Notes: generated by a model not told the origin, from the letters alone. A DNA stretch of 64,000 nt from Gamarada debralockiae (GCA_002803225.1 NXFV01001404.1:1-64000); one strand, 5' to 3'. Counted from the first letter of the stretch, positions 22,454-34,590 are shown. A program made the numbers and translations.

Positions 22454-22919
22454 CAGGGATCTCGTGAAATTGATAACGAATCCATTCTGAGTGGCCTCAA
22501 AAATCAGTGTGTAGGCCTATTCTACCTGTATTTCGGGCCTTAATATACCTGAAAACTACGCGTCTCGAAATTTCAAGGGCAGTCTATTGGTGGCGAAGAA
22601 CCCTGAAAATTAGGCAGAAGGGACTTGCTAAATAACCAAAAAAAACAGGACGCGGGAGGGAGTGGATTACTTGAATAAACTCTAGCGCACGAATTCTACA
22701 GGGGGATTTCAGCTAATAGAATATCATTGATTTTTCTACGTACGAAACACAAGCCCACTCCTCGCTTACCGCTTGCTCACCACCTCCCCTTTTCAGCGAT
22801 TCAGTATTTTGATGGGCCTCGGGCTTGAATGACAGTTTTACAGCGATCCCACCAGGACTCGTAAAGGGCATCAATATACTCATTTGGCACAGTTCACAAG
22901 CTTCCAAATAATCTATTGC

Positions 22920-24003
22920 AAGTCCTCTAAGGACACCCGCGCGGTATCATAATAAGCTATAAATAATGCTTCTAAATCCATCCTTTTATGCAACTCCACA
23001 CGTGTTCAATAAGGTTAAAGTCAGGAGAGTACCGAGACCACTTAATATAGGGAATTCGACGTAATTTGAGGTTCCCTATAGTCTCTTTTGACTAGTGGGA
23101 GGAGGCGTTGTCTTGTATCCAAATGAAGCCGCGATTTGGTTCGCATCCAATAAGGCCTGCATGTTATTTTGTATAACTGTATTATATTTAAAGGAGTCTA
23201 TACTGTCCCATTTCTTCTCCCAAAAGACTGCAGGCCTCTTACCACCAAAGACAATTGTCCTATGGAACATCCCATAAGGTAGCTTTTTGTACACAGCCAG
23301 CGCTGTAACGATCGCTTCCATCGTCCTTTACTGTAACATATGACTATTGGCGCCCTCATGTGCCCAAACCTTGTCAGAGAATATCTGACGGTAAAGCCTC
23401 TCTTTTGACCAATTAATAGCTTCTGACGCAAAGCCAAGGCGCTCTTTCATAACATCTGGCTCGTCCGAAACCCCTTTCTTTTGGCTACTCGTCTACTATA
23501 CCTAACAAGCTTAAATGCTGATCGAACAGCCCGTTCTCTGCATCCTTGTAAACTGAGCTCTGGCGCAACAGAGGGAATATATCGAAAGGCAACGTGGCGA
23601 TGAGGAAGCTAAGAGCCATTGCTCAAGGCGCTGTCGTTTTGGAGTAGTTATCTTAGGTTTTGTACCACAGCAGCCTTTTTGTGGTGTTAGTCTTTTGCAT
23701 CTCTATGCCCATTAGATCTGCGTCTCAGTATAGCTGTACTTCTTACGTATCTCTTCGTGTGGTATATTAAAGTTGAGCGCTGTCTTGATTTAAATTCGAT
23801 TGCTACGTGTAGTCGCAAGAGCATATTGTTTTTGAAAAGCCTGTGGTAAAATAAGGTGACTTTGGGAGTCCTCTGACTCAGTAGAAGACTCACGAGGAGG
23901 CCGCGGGCCGTTCTGGGAGCCCCAAGACTGTGTAGACTCTATAGAAGAAGAGAAAGAAGACTCTTGAAAATCAGGAATCTTGATTCGAGAGTGAATATCC
24001 ATG
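22920..24003 (-). pseudogene. Tc1/mariner-type transposase, dead copy
   Basis: On the minus strand, the remains of a DDE/D transposase run from about 24003 down to 22920 across several frames. RGFIWIQDNASSH (about 23095-23133) carries the second catalytic Asp and is directly followed by a stop. KWSRYSPDFNLIEHVW (about 22998-23045) carries the third catalytic residue region and is followed by in-frame stops. Upstream, FGGKRPAVFWEKKWDSI is the strand segment before the second Asp. N-terminal traces contain a Ser-rich segment and a helix-like TALNFNIPHEE. Multiple stops and frameshifts make it inactive. I did not find convincing terminal inverted repeats. It lies between the LysM and chitinase genes. 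Confidence 0.8.
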
Positions 24004-24461
24004 TGTTACAATAAAATTGTCGAAATCACTGTTCTGGTGAAGATTAGGTCAAATGCCCAATATATTATTCTGCCGGTTTTGAGGTCACGTTACTGGAAAT
24101 TTCCACTAGATTCTACAGCTTTGATTGGCTAAAAACTATGGTCTGAGCCCCATGTAGAAACCCCTGTAAAAAAGAGATACCAGAGTTTATTCAGGGGGGC
24201 CCCGTGCGCCAACAATAATTGCGAGTAATCTCACTCCGTGCTGAGTTTGTTTTCCTCCGATGCAAGTACAATGCCATCACTTTTAATTAGAGCTCCGGCT
24301 GCAGCGTAAAAATGACATCGATCATGGATGTACGGCTTGAACTACTGGCCCTGGGGCAATGAGCCTACTGTACCATACTTACAATTTTTCTTTTTCAATT
24401 TCTATATCCTACTTTCACTTGCTCCCGTTTCCTCTTCACTCTTTCCCTAGATTTGCCCAAG

Positions 24462-27400
24462 ATGGGTTTGAGAAAGAAGCTCGTGAATGCTGCGATAGTA
24501 TTCTTTGCCTTCACTATTCTAAATTTCTTTCGCAACAGCTCTTCGCAACATGTACCAAAAGCTTTGAATGTCCTTGTCGGTCGAGACTCGTCCTTCAATA
24601 GCTATGATACACACGGTATGTCCAATGTCTCCGAACTGTCTCGCCGGGACGACTATTCTTGTGGTCCAGGGAACCCATGCGCCAACGGAGCTTGCTGTGG
24701 TGCAAGTGGCTATTGCGGATATGGCAGCACGTATTGTGGTACTGGCTGCACTTCAAATTGTAATGCAGTCGCCGAATGTGGCATAGATGCTTCGCCGGCA
24801 GGTAAGACGTGCCCGTTGAACACTTGCTGCAGCCAGTATGGGTTCTGTGGAACAACAGAGGTGGGCCAAAAAGGATCTATTAGTTGTGATTGTCGACTAA
24901 TCAATGCCAGGACTTTTGCACAAACAAGTGCCAATCCAATTGCGTTTTAAGTCCCAGTCCTCCCGGCGGTTCGGCCACAGGTCAAGCACTCAGCAAAGGT
25001 AGGCCGATCTGTCATATCGTCTCAACTGGTGCCATTAGGTTATAGTTAACGTTTGTATTGCTTTCAGTCATTGGTTACTATGAGTCTTGGGCCGATTCTC
25101 TCGCGTGTCATAAAATCGCACCAAGCGACCTCCCACTCAGCGAGTTGACTCATCTCAACTATGCATTTGCATACATTGATCCTGGTACCTACCAGCTCGT
25201 CACTATGGGCCCAGATACGCCTGAAAGCCTTTTCCAACTGACTACGGACACGAAACAATTCAACCCGAACCTGAAGGTCTGGATCAGCGTTGGGGGCTGG
25301 ACCTTCTCTGACAATAATACTGCTACCCAGCCACTCTTCGGAGAGATCGCAGCATCTGCTCAAAACCGCCAGACATTTGCCGACAATGTCGTTCTTTTCT
25401 TGAATCGCTACGGATTCGATGGGTGAGTACCATAATATAGCAGGCACAATAAGCTGAAACATCGCAGGCTAATCAACCCACAGAATTGACATTGACTGGG
25501 AGTATCCTGGCGCACCTGATCGTGGTGGTAACACGGCAGATACAGAAAACTACGTCTCCTTACTACAGACTCTCCGCTCGACTTTCGATGCTTCCCCAAG
25601 GCAGCTCGGTATCAGCTTCACAACACCTTCTTCCTACTGGTACCTCAGGTGGTTCGATTTGCCAAACATGTTGAAGTATGCGGATTGGACCAATTTGATG
25701 AGCTACGATCTCCATGGCACCTGGTAAGTAGAAAGATATCCCGAACTGAGAAAAGATCGTCTGCTGACTAGTCCTATGAAAGGGATCGGAACAATCCAAT
25801 CGGGAGCATCGTTCAAGGCCATACGAATCTCACCGAAATCCAGCTTGCTGCTGAGCTATTTTGGCGGGTCGGCATCCAACCCGCGCAAGTCTCCCTGGGC
25901 TTCGGCTTCTATGGACGATCCTTTCAGCTTGCAGACCCAAGCTGTTCTACCCCGGGGTGTCCATTCAGTGGGGGCGGCACACCTGGCCCATGCTCTGCGA
26001 CCAGCGGTATTCTCTACTATTACGAGATCATGGCCATCTTGGATCAAGTCCCAGGCTTGACGCCAGTTTACGATGAAGAAGCAGCGGTCAAATATCTAGT
26101 ATTTGACACCAACCAGTGGGTCTCTTACGATGATGCAACAACCTTCAAACAGAAGCTCGACTGGGCCAACAGTATCGGGTTCGGTGGTTCTCTCATCTGG
26201 GCTGCTGACACAGACGATGACAAGTACAGTGCCATGAGCGGCCTGGTTGGCAAAAGCGTTTCTCACCCTGATCTCTCAATCAAAACATTCGCCAATACGC
26301 CGGTCACAATTGCGCAGAACCTTATTGGAGAAAACGGACAGGACTGTGTGAGACAGACCGATTGCGTGAATCCGAACATAGTAAGGTGTCCAGATGGCCA
26401 GCATGCAGTCGGATATGACCAGTCAAATTGCGGGGTGAGCAAAGTCTCAAATAGATCTAGGCTGATGAAATAAGAATGCTGACTTGATTTATGCGGCGCA
26501 GAATGGTTATGGACAACTCATCTGCTGTCCCACTGCCACGTCGCCACAATCGTGCACTTGTTCGTATTGATTCGAATTGATTCGAAAGCGTGATTGATGT
26601 TAACGAAGTATAGGGCGCGGAAGCGGAGGCGACTGCAACGGGCAATGCCATCCCGGCGAAGCCACTTTATTCGGATCTTCGCGGTGAGACTTTCTGGGAT
26701 TTGATATGGCAATTATCAAGCGACCTATCCAAACTTCACTTTTTTCTAAACCTGTAACATAATCCTCATCGTGGTGCAAATTCTAACTCACATATTTGAT
26801 AGAGGAGGCGGTTTCCAAGCAGAGAGCAGCCCCAAGGGTAAATGCAGCAGAGGCATCAAAGTTTTCTGCTGTGACGCAGGCGACTGGAAAAGTGTAATTG
26901 CTGGCTGCCGTTGGACCAAATGGTAGGAGCCCACACCCTCAATTTGTTCAATTCACGTTTCTAACTGCTGGAACCAACAGTGGCGAAAGTTGTGCATCGA
27001 ATACCGAAACTGAGTTGGCTAGGGCGCACGATACGTGCACCATTTTCCACCCATGGAGTAAGTCTTATTCAGCGCTCTGCGTTGTTTCGAATATGATGGA
27101 TTGCTCTGTGGCCTGTAGAGTCTTGATAGATGGAAACATGTTTCCCCTGCACCTGCCAGAAACCAACTGACTATTCTTTCAGAGAGCTACTGTTGCCCCT
27201 CGGACACCCCATTACACGATTGTGTATGGAGAGGGACACCAGGGGATTGCGCAGATGCAAAATGCCAGCCAAATGAGGTTTCAATTGCAAGTGAGACGCA
27301 AGGTGACAGTTTCTCAGGCTGTTCTTGTATGTTGAGTCTCTTTGATTATCTTAAAGCTTAGTCCTCTGACGTTGCCTTTATTTAATAGGGGGGAGAAAAC

Positions 27401-28784
27401 GTACGAATTGCTGCCAAGTCAGCAAGCCACCCCCACCACCACTCAACTGCGATATCACAACTTGCGACCTAGACCCCGGAGCTTGCACAATCGCCGCAAC
27501 CGATGGCTTTGGAAGTTTCAAACGAGACGAGACTGGCCTAGTGCATGAACTCGAGAGGCGCGGTCCGGGAAGAGATTACAATTGGGTTGTGACATCCGGA
27601 TACATTATCTACCAATCTTCCAGACCATACGCCACGCCTACACAGTACATGGCGTATGTTAGGCAGCAATTGTCGGGAATTGCACAGAGGTGGTGGCAGA
27701 TGAGATCACGGAGCTGCGGCGACCCAAGTCTGACCCAGACGGATTTTCCAAGCTTAAGCCAGGGCCCGACTGGTGGCCAAGTCGAACATCCGATACCCGT
27801 AAATTTTTAGCGTAACATTTCCAAATAAGTGATCAGGCTGCTAACTCTTGATGAATAGATGATGCTCTTGGCTCGGTTCAGTGCCACAGCTAACTGGGGA
27901 AGGCTTCCCCGCCCAGTCGCTGTGATTTTCGGCAGAAACCAGATACCAGATGGACCACCAACTCGCACACCGGCAATCCCAGCTGCTTTCTGGCAAGATG
28001 TCTGGGACAATGGACAAGGTTTGCCCGCTGGCCTACCACCTGTCACACCAAATTCGCCAGACCTTCGGCGACCATGGGACCGTCTTTATGAAAGGTTTGG
28101 TTCACTTACTAACCCAAGCCATTTCGTGATACTCCGTGATGCCGTGAACGCTGTCAAAGGGCAATTGGAATGTTTCCGACGTCCGATGACTCCAGAGAGG
28201 ATACAGGAGTTTGTTCAAGAGGCCCTCGATGGCGACGAGACCTCAATCGAGTCTTTTATGTCTCCACTTCGAGAGGTGAGCCGCTTCTCTATTCGAGTGA
28301 AATGATGAGCAGCAACTAACAATTTGCGTGCTCTTTATACAGACTATCGCGATGTTCGAATATGTACGGGACCCTGATATCGTGACTCGTATGGACTCAG
28401 TCGCCGCTGGCATCTACCAGGACTTACAGTTGATCGAACAGAATACTCAAGGTGGAACTGGGTGAGTCTTCACTACCCCTTTTATACCGCAGCAGCAATG
28501 AACTAACTCTCCAGCACAGTTTGTCGGCACATTGGAGCCAATTTTGTACGCATTTCCCGGAAATGACATTCCATTTTTGATAAACCTGCTGACTATATAC
28601 CTATGCAGACCCATACTATTTTGGGCAGGTCTCTCAATTCGCTCGCACGTATGTTGCAGACCAGATCAGGTATATCCGGTCCCAATTCCGGGCCTCTACG
28701 TCTCCATATCGTGATAGTGTACTGCAGGAACTGTTGGAGATCGAGAACCAGATCCCTAATATGAAATATTCATTCGAAGATTAA
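24462..28784 (+). CDS. GH18 chitinase with two chitin-binding type 1 domains (subgroup C, killer-toxin-like)
   Basis: Fifteen exons: 24462-24860, 24911-24998, 25068-25422, 25484-25723, 25783-26434, 26502-26559, 26614-26683, 26803-26922, 26981-27057, 27183-27326, 27389-27798, 27859-28275, 28343-28461, 28520-28545 and 28609-28784. The sum is in frame and gives 1116 residues. The N-terminus has a hydrophobic signal segment (NAAIVFFAFTILNFF) and a dibasic RR at 61-62, a possible propeptide cut. Two eight-cysteine chitin-binding modules follow (about 67-100 and 106-144). The GH18 domain starts near IGYYESWADS (163) and contains DGIDIDWE (280-287) with catalytic Glu287, then YDLHGTWD and a late FGGSLIWAADTDD. 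A Cys-rich region (about 510-740) and a roughly 370-residue tail of unknown fold follow, as in fungal subgroup C chitinases related to the alpha subunit of yeast zymocin. It would hydrolyse chitin outside the cell. The divergent LysM neighbour is typical for this class. Confidence 0.93.
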
Positions 28785-28924
28785 TATCAAGAAACAGAGC
28801 TATAAACTTGTTGCTCTTTTGACGCTGTTTTCTGTACATAAAAAAACCGCAGCTTGTATCTACTTCTGTATATTCTCAGTACAAAACCAAGAATACAACC
28901 ACGTCAAAACCAGTATTCATGTGT

Positions 28925-29773
28925 TTACCAGTTCGAAATCTCTGGCGGCCTCTTGTAAAATGCGTACCATAAATCTCGATTACCCATCATAGCTTGGTAG
29001 AAGTCAGCTCCAACCATGTATGACGCTATCTTCATCCAGCCGACATTTTCTTCAGTGCAACCGTCGATTGGTTCATAAACGTCATCCTCTCCTGCGCTAA
29101 CATCTCCAACAATAGAGGGGAGCTCACTTAAGGGCTTCCAATCGGCATCGATAAAGTTTACATAGCCCACGCCGTACAGGTCCCGTTTAGGTGGTTGTGG
29201 AGCGTCGTAGACTATGCTTTTTAAAGCACCCTCGTCTACGTGGATAAAGTAGGTATAACGTGGAATACCATAAGTTCCATAACGATGATCTTCGACCCGT
29301 GGCTGTTCGGTTTTTAGAGCCTCAGGGGCCCACTGCTTAAAGCGAGAGCGAAGCTGGTCCTTGGATACACCGTCGAGCGTGGCGCGGTCCTCAACAAAAG
29401 TCCACACGAGGCTGTCTACTAGTTCAGGCGTATCAGATTTAGTGATATTGGCGTGAGATTGCTGAATGATGAACTGTTTGAAGCGAGTCCATCCTTCGTC
29501 ATCGTCGTAGGTACAACGGTAGATAACCCAGCCCCATTTGTCATGCTTGTCATTTTTGAGGCAATCAAAAATCACTCGCTGTGAGGACGGTAAAGACATG
29601 GCCGTGGCCTTAGATGTCGATAAAGTAAATCGTTGAGCGCGTAATTGTGTGAGTGAATGTGACCGTTTGCCTTGGCACGACCATACAACAGATGACGGCA
29701 CGAAAGAGCTTGACTTGAAGGGTTGTTGTAGAAGTGAACGCCCAATTGTGGACGCCCGGATGGGAGTGACCAT
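28925..29773 (-). CDS. Conserved fungal hypothetical protein
   Basis: A single-exon gene of 282 residues from the first ATG (MVTPIRAST); an internal Met (MSLPSSQRVIFDC) is a possible alternative start. The first 60 residues are rich in Ser, Arg and Gln with few acids, which could be a mitochondrial presequence or merely an upstream extension. The body has the segments WGWVIYRCTYDDDEGW, DSLVWTFVEDRATLDG, RYTYFIHVDE, and a C-terminal GCTEENVGWMKIA followed by DLWYAFYKRPPE. I recognise this pattern from hypothetical proteins in many ascomycetes but know no function. The gene is convergent with the chitinase, with 140 bp between the stops. The reading frame is intact. Confidence 0.75.
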   Translation of the reverse strand: MVTPIRASTIGRSLLQQPFKSSSFVPSSVVWSCQGKRSHSLTQLRAQRFTLSTSKATAMSLPSSQRVIFDCLKNDKHDKWGWVIYRCTYDDDEGWTRFKQFIIQQSHANITKSDTPELVDSLVWTFVEDRATLDGVSKDQLRSRFKQWAPEALKTEQPRVEDHRYGTYGIPRYTYFIHVDEGALKSIVYDAPQPPKRDLYGVGYVNFIDADWKPLSELPSIVGDVSAGEDDVYEPIDGCTEENVGWMKIASYMVGADFYQAMMGNRDLWYAFYKRPPEISNW

Positions 29774-29911
29774 TGAACGGGACCTCAAATGACACAAGAA
29801 TTTTCAGCTGTTGTGATAGAGGTGATGGATTTGTTTGTTGTTAAGTTTAGTTCGAGGAGGAAGAGGGATGTTTATATGTCGGAGAGACGCGCTAAGCTAG
29901 TTTGTTCCACT

Positions 29912-30190
29912 TCGAGTTCCCAGGATAACGGCCCACCCGATTAAACGGTCCACTCACAGGCTCTTCAGGGCTCGCTGAATTTACAGCATCTTTACAGGGC
30001 TTGAAATTTCGATAATTTTCAACATTTGTAACAGAACAACGAGTAATGAGAAAAATTTGAAAATGCGTAAGATACAACTTTGAAAACTGGAAAAGCTATA
30101 GTTTAATTTTGAGATAAAAACGTCCCGCAGTTATTGCAGAAATTGAGGTTGGGCCGTTTAACAGGGTGGGCCGTTGTCCCAGGAACTCGA
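29912..30190. mobile_element. MITE with long terminal inverted repeats
   Basis: A 279 bp element. Its ends begin TCGAGTTCC and continue with GGAYAACGGCCCACCC and TTAAACGG in inverted orientation, about 40 bp with a few mismatches. The interior is A/T-rich and codes nothing. A target duplication is not certain because the outer bases are palindromic. It lies just upstream of the hypothetical gene at 28925-29773 and may contribute to its promoter. Confidence 0.75.
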
Positions 30191-30539
30191 GTATCGGCTA
30201 ACATCCAAAGCCAGTTGCCAGCTAATCTTTATTCATCATAGCGCTAAATGGCATCCCAAGCCGAGCCTCCACAAGTCGGCATTCCCAGCACCCACGTTAA
30301 GCCGATCCAGTGTGACTTATACGTTCTCTCGATGGGTTCCGGGGGTGGGATGCTGCGTTCGCGAAATGACAAAAATAGAAATTAATGGTTGCCGCTGCCA
30401 TATTTCATCTCAAATTCTAGCGCATTCATCACCCATCACCCCACGTCTGGCGTTGTATCTCTGACTCTTCCATCCACCCTCGCCCGTTTCAAACCCAGCG
30501 ACCACATATATTCACTACCTATCCCTCCTTCCAATCGAT

Positions 30540-32305
30540 ATGGCCCCTCGTCGAGCAAAACCAAACACCAGACAGGTCCAGCGGCAACCTTTACTGCCAA
30601 AAGACCAAGGTAAGCGATTCGTCCCGTTACTGCGTACTTTGACTGATCATTGATATAGAAGTAGCCTTAAGGTATCAAGAAGGAACGACCACAGCTATCT
30701 TCTCGTAATAGTACACGCCAAGAAGAGATACAACTCCGCAAAGAACGAACTGTATCCAAAGACAGGAATACTGAACCTAAGCACCCACTTCCTTCCCTAA
30801 CTAGCATCACTCTCGGCAAAGAGGCATATCGCTCTCCTCCTGCTATGCTATAAAGCTAACTCAATTCAAGTTTCCACAGGCTGAGGATCGAAAACGAAAA
30901 TGAGAACGATCGAAAAAAGATAAAGTCCCTCTCCCTGCCACTCCCTCTCAGAAGCAGTCGCGGACGTCTCCTCCACAATCTCCTCTCAAGGACTCAATTA
31001 GCGAGAACGCACCTATTAGTGGCAGCGGGAAGGAGATCAACCTAATTGAATACTGGAGAAAGGAAGGAACTTGGCCTGAGGAATACTTCAACCCGGAGAG
31101 CAATATGAGTCATTTGCTTGCAAGGAAGAAATTGTTATCTTCTCTTCATACCAACAATCAGAAGCTAGTTCTACTACACCCAGCTCTGCCACACCTAGCG
31201 ATCAGAAGCCGAGGGAAGCCAAAAGTTCTCCTTATACACGTCTGAGCTATAAGATTGTACTTGTAACCAAGGGCAGCTTTATCAACTAAATACGATAGGT
31301 ATTGAAAAAGCAGGCAGAGATCTTTGTCAAAACTTACTATATTAAGAGCAGACAGATCCCCAGAACTTGTTATTTTGCAATGATCTGTTCGACACAACTT
31401 GCTGAAAGATTTGCAGCAGAAACGAGGCTATGGTTATTCGAGATATCTCGCAGCTGATTATCCCTTCAGCACAAACTCTGGCGATATACGGTGCTACTTA
31501 TCTTAATCCTTTAATTGAAAGTATTAATGAGGGCTGGAATAGCGCTAGACCTTTCTATGGTCCTCGCCCACAACCTAATTATTCTGTAGGGTTTAGATGA
31601 TCCGCGTTCACGGACGATCAACTCGAAAAACTCAAGCCTTTCGTTGGCGAGGTTCTAGATAGTTCTACTTCTTATTTCATAGCCACCTGGCAGATGTACT
31701 TCCCGTTTCTAACGTGCGAAGTAAAGTGCGGTAACCTGGCGCTTGATATCGCAGACCGGCAGAATGCTCATAGCATGACTCTTGCCGTAAGGGACATCGT
31801 GGAACTCTTTAGGATGGTGAAGCGCGAAAAGGAACTCTATCTGCAAATCCTCTCCTTCTCAATTTCACATGATCACAGGACAGTAAGGATCTACGGCCAT
31901 TATCCTGTGATCGATGGAAACAAGACCACCTTCTACCGCCATCCTATCTGTAATTTCAACTTCACAAAACTAGATGGCAATGAGAAATAGACGGCATACA
32001 AATTCACCAAGAATGTTTACGACATATGAGTGCCGACTCACCTGAAAAGAATCCGTTCAGCTATCGATGCGTTGTCGCCCAATGTCAAGGTCTCGCAGCA
32101 ATCTGAGCCAGGGGAATCCGGACTTTCACAGGTGTTAGAAAGCCATGATCTCGCTGATCAATCAACTAACGATGTCGCATCTACACTGGAGAAAGCGGAA
32201 TCAAGCTATATTGGTTCACGAGAAGTTACCTCAGACACTTTACTATCTCAAGAAGCTTCTAAAAAGCCAAGGAAAAGGGGTCGGAATATAGAATTACGTC
32301 AGTGA
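30540..32305 (+). pseudogene. Decayed copy of a conserved fungal gene of unknown function (MAPRRAK family)
   Basis: The start MAPRRAKPNTRQVQRQ is followed by a probable intron (about 30617-30659). The frames then read IKKERPQLSSRNSTRQ, INLIEYWRKEGTWPEEYF, and SYFIATWQMYFPFLTCEVKCG, then ADRQNAHSMTLAVRDIVELF, then FSISHDHRTVRIYGHYPVIDG. These are typical of a family very common in Pezizomycotina genomes, often in multiple copies, with a C-terminal domain of unknown function. Stop codons interrupt at about 30851, after the LDGNEK segment (31988) and after NVYDI (32027), and several frame changes occur between 30600 and 31700. The copy is dead. Its multi-copy nature suggests spread with or as repeats. 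Confidence 0.75.
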
Positions 32306-32848
32306 ATAACTTCACTGTCACAAGTCAATTTGATATGAATGGTTTTGAGAAAGCTGTACAATACAATGAAAACGAAGCAAATCACTGTCGAGATCGACCT
32401 TACCGCTCTATTGTAGTTCTTTGCCCAATATCCCCAATCCTCTTCTGCTCTCACTTTGAAAGCCATTCCCTAGTCGGTCCGTGCTTTTGAGTATCTAAGT
32501 TCTGCCACGAACCCATCCACCAACTCCGTCATCGCCGCCAGTTCAAATATGTAAGTCTATTTCAGACATAACCGAAATTCCACCCAGCCTAATATGAGCT
32601 AAGGAGCGATTACGCCGGCGCAACTCTCAATTCCGTGCCACCTTCTCACATTATCACTTCCTGACTTGCCGTATGCTGAGTGACGACATTAGCTGAGCAC
32701 TACCTACAGCCTATCCTCCAGGATATCTTCCCATTTGGGCAGATTATCATCATGCTCAGCAGACGAGATGATCACCAGCATAATCGTCTGCCTCAATCCG
32801 CCTTGAGCCTACCTCTTATGGACTGGTCGGTTGACTCAGTTTGATCCA
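32306..32848. other. Intergenic region, nothing recognised
   Basis: No supported gene; sequence between the dead gene copy and the diverged repeat block. Confidence 0.4.
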
Positions 32849-33722
32849 TACCCAGCTGATCCTCTACCCCCCTTTTGGCAATTCAGTTGTGGTTCCAACA
32901 ACCGATGCAATCAATTCTGCCTTGCTAGGATTTGCATGACTCTCCCAGAGCCACTAGATCTTAGTCTGACACTTTCTGGACGCGGCATTACCCCAGCTAA
33001 TCCTCCACCTCCTTTTGCATGAATCTCCCAGTGCCACTAGACCTTTACATGAATCTCCACCTCTGCTTGATCATACCAGCTGATTCTCCATCCCACTCTA
33101 CATGAATCACCCGGTGCCACTTAGCCCTTAGTGTGACTCCTTCCTTAACACAGCATCACCGATGCATGAATCCCACCCTGACCTTCCACCCCCTTTATCT
33201 GTGGAGCTCTGTGCCGATACGATCCTGGCTTGCCAGGATTTGTATGGATCTCCCAGTTCCAGTCGGCCCTCGTATGACACTTTCTGGACGCGGCAGTGCC
33301 ACTTAGCTCTCAAGGTGACTGCTCCTCGAACGCGACATCGCCATTGCATAGATTTTCACCTTTCTGTGGCCTATGCCCAGATCTTCTACCCCTAATGTCA
33401 GTGGAACTTTGCCAGTAGTGTAATTCTGCTTGTAAGAAGTTGGATGAATGTCTCAGTCTATTAGATACTGATATACGCTCCATATGTCACTGCCTCATTT
33501 TTCTCAGTCCGGCTAACTTGAGGCACGACTTAGCTCAGACCAATAAAGCTAAGAATAGACACAAGCCCCTCCTCCAAGTGAACACTACCCAGCTGACCCT
33601 TTACTCCTTTAGCCAGTATAGTTTGAGTGCCAATGCCGATGAAATTCTGCCTTACCAGGATCTGCATAAATCTCCCAAAGCCACTGGACCTTGGTGTGAC
33701 TCCCCTTTGACACGGCATCGCC
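32849..33722. repeat. Diverged tandem or interspersed repeat block
   Basis: At least three diverged copies of a phrase of about 150 bp lie at about 32849-33000, 33185-33310 and 33590-33722. Shared marks are CCAGCTGAYCCT near the start, ATTCTGCCTTRCCAGGAT, CATGAATCTCCCAGWGCCACT, and GACACTTTCTGGACGCGGCA. Shorter partial copies lie between them (about 33015-33160). No open frame is conserved among copies, so this is non-coding repeat DNA. Confidence 0.6.
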
Positions 33723-34425
33723 GCTAAATCTCACGACGGTCAGCAAGCACAGGAGCCATCCAATTGCCTATTAATCAACACACTATTGCTAAGATAAGTC
33801 TGCCTTGTCTTCCCTCGATGATCCTAGAATCTCGGGGAACGAATCTTGGTATAAACCATGTTCCTGATACAATTTCACTCTGCATATATCCCACGATACT
33901 CAAGAAGCATACTAGCCGTCGGAATCCCCTCTTGATACAGCTACAGTGACGTGCCGAATTGCATAATCCTGTATAATACATTGCTTAACAGAAGCACCGA
34001 AATTCCCCTTGCTTAGTGCAACTTTGCTGCTAGAGAATATTATCTTGACTTACATAAATCGTAGAATTCGTAGATTGCGTGAAGAGAGCTTCAGACTCCA
34101 AGATTCGTAGTATAGCCTCTTGTGCCTTCTTTGACAGCCATACAGAAACGTTCATAGCGGAGTAGTTGTGTGCAACTACGAGTTCTTATAACAAATAAGT
34201 TAGAGGTCATATATACGATGACGTTGAATTGGTATTTGGTAAGTTGTGAGGCTGAATTACTAGTCACGTGCTATTTGACAAGTAGGGTCCAAAAGCTCCG
34301 GCAGAAACCCTGCGAGGAAGCAGAAACGGATTCCCGGGCAAAACTCAGTAAGGAAACTGTAGCCGGAACACACAGGAGGCCAAAATGGGATCCACATTAT
34401 GGTGCGCAGGCTGACTCAGGGCGTG

Positions 34426-34590
34426 CTCACGATACTCAGGCCCTGGCTCAGGATGGCTCAGGCTGTGCTCAGGCTCTGCTCAGGCATACTCAGGCTCTGC
34501 TCAGGCATGCTCAGGCTCTGCTCAGGCATGCTCAGGCTCTGCTCAGGCTTGCTCACCCTCGGCTCAGGTATGCTCACCCTCAGCTCAGGT
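34426..34590. repeat. GCTCAGG-type minisatellite
   Basis: A tandem array built on GCTCAGG. The central part is a 21 bp unit (GCTCAGGCTCTGCTCAGGCAT) in about three near-perfect copies at 34478-34545, with more degenerate copies on both sides. Because 21 is a multiple of three, open frames with a 7-residue period (HAQALLR) appear on this strand; I regard them as artefacts. Confidence 0.85.

Noticed and set aside
24453..24461. Three extra N-terminal residues for the chitinase
   Set aside because: That frame begins at TTG; the real ATG is at 24462.
34426..34590. Possible CRISPR-like array
   Set aside because: Units are contiguous without unique spacers, and the genome is fungal.
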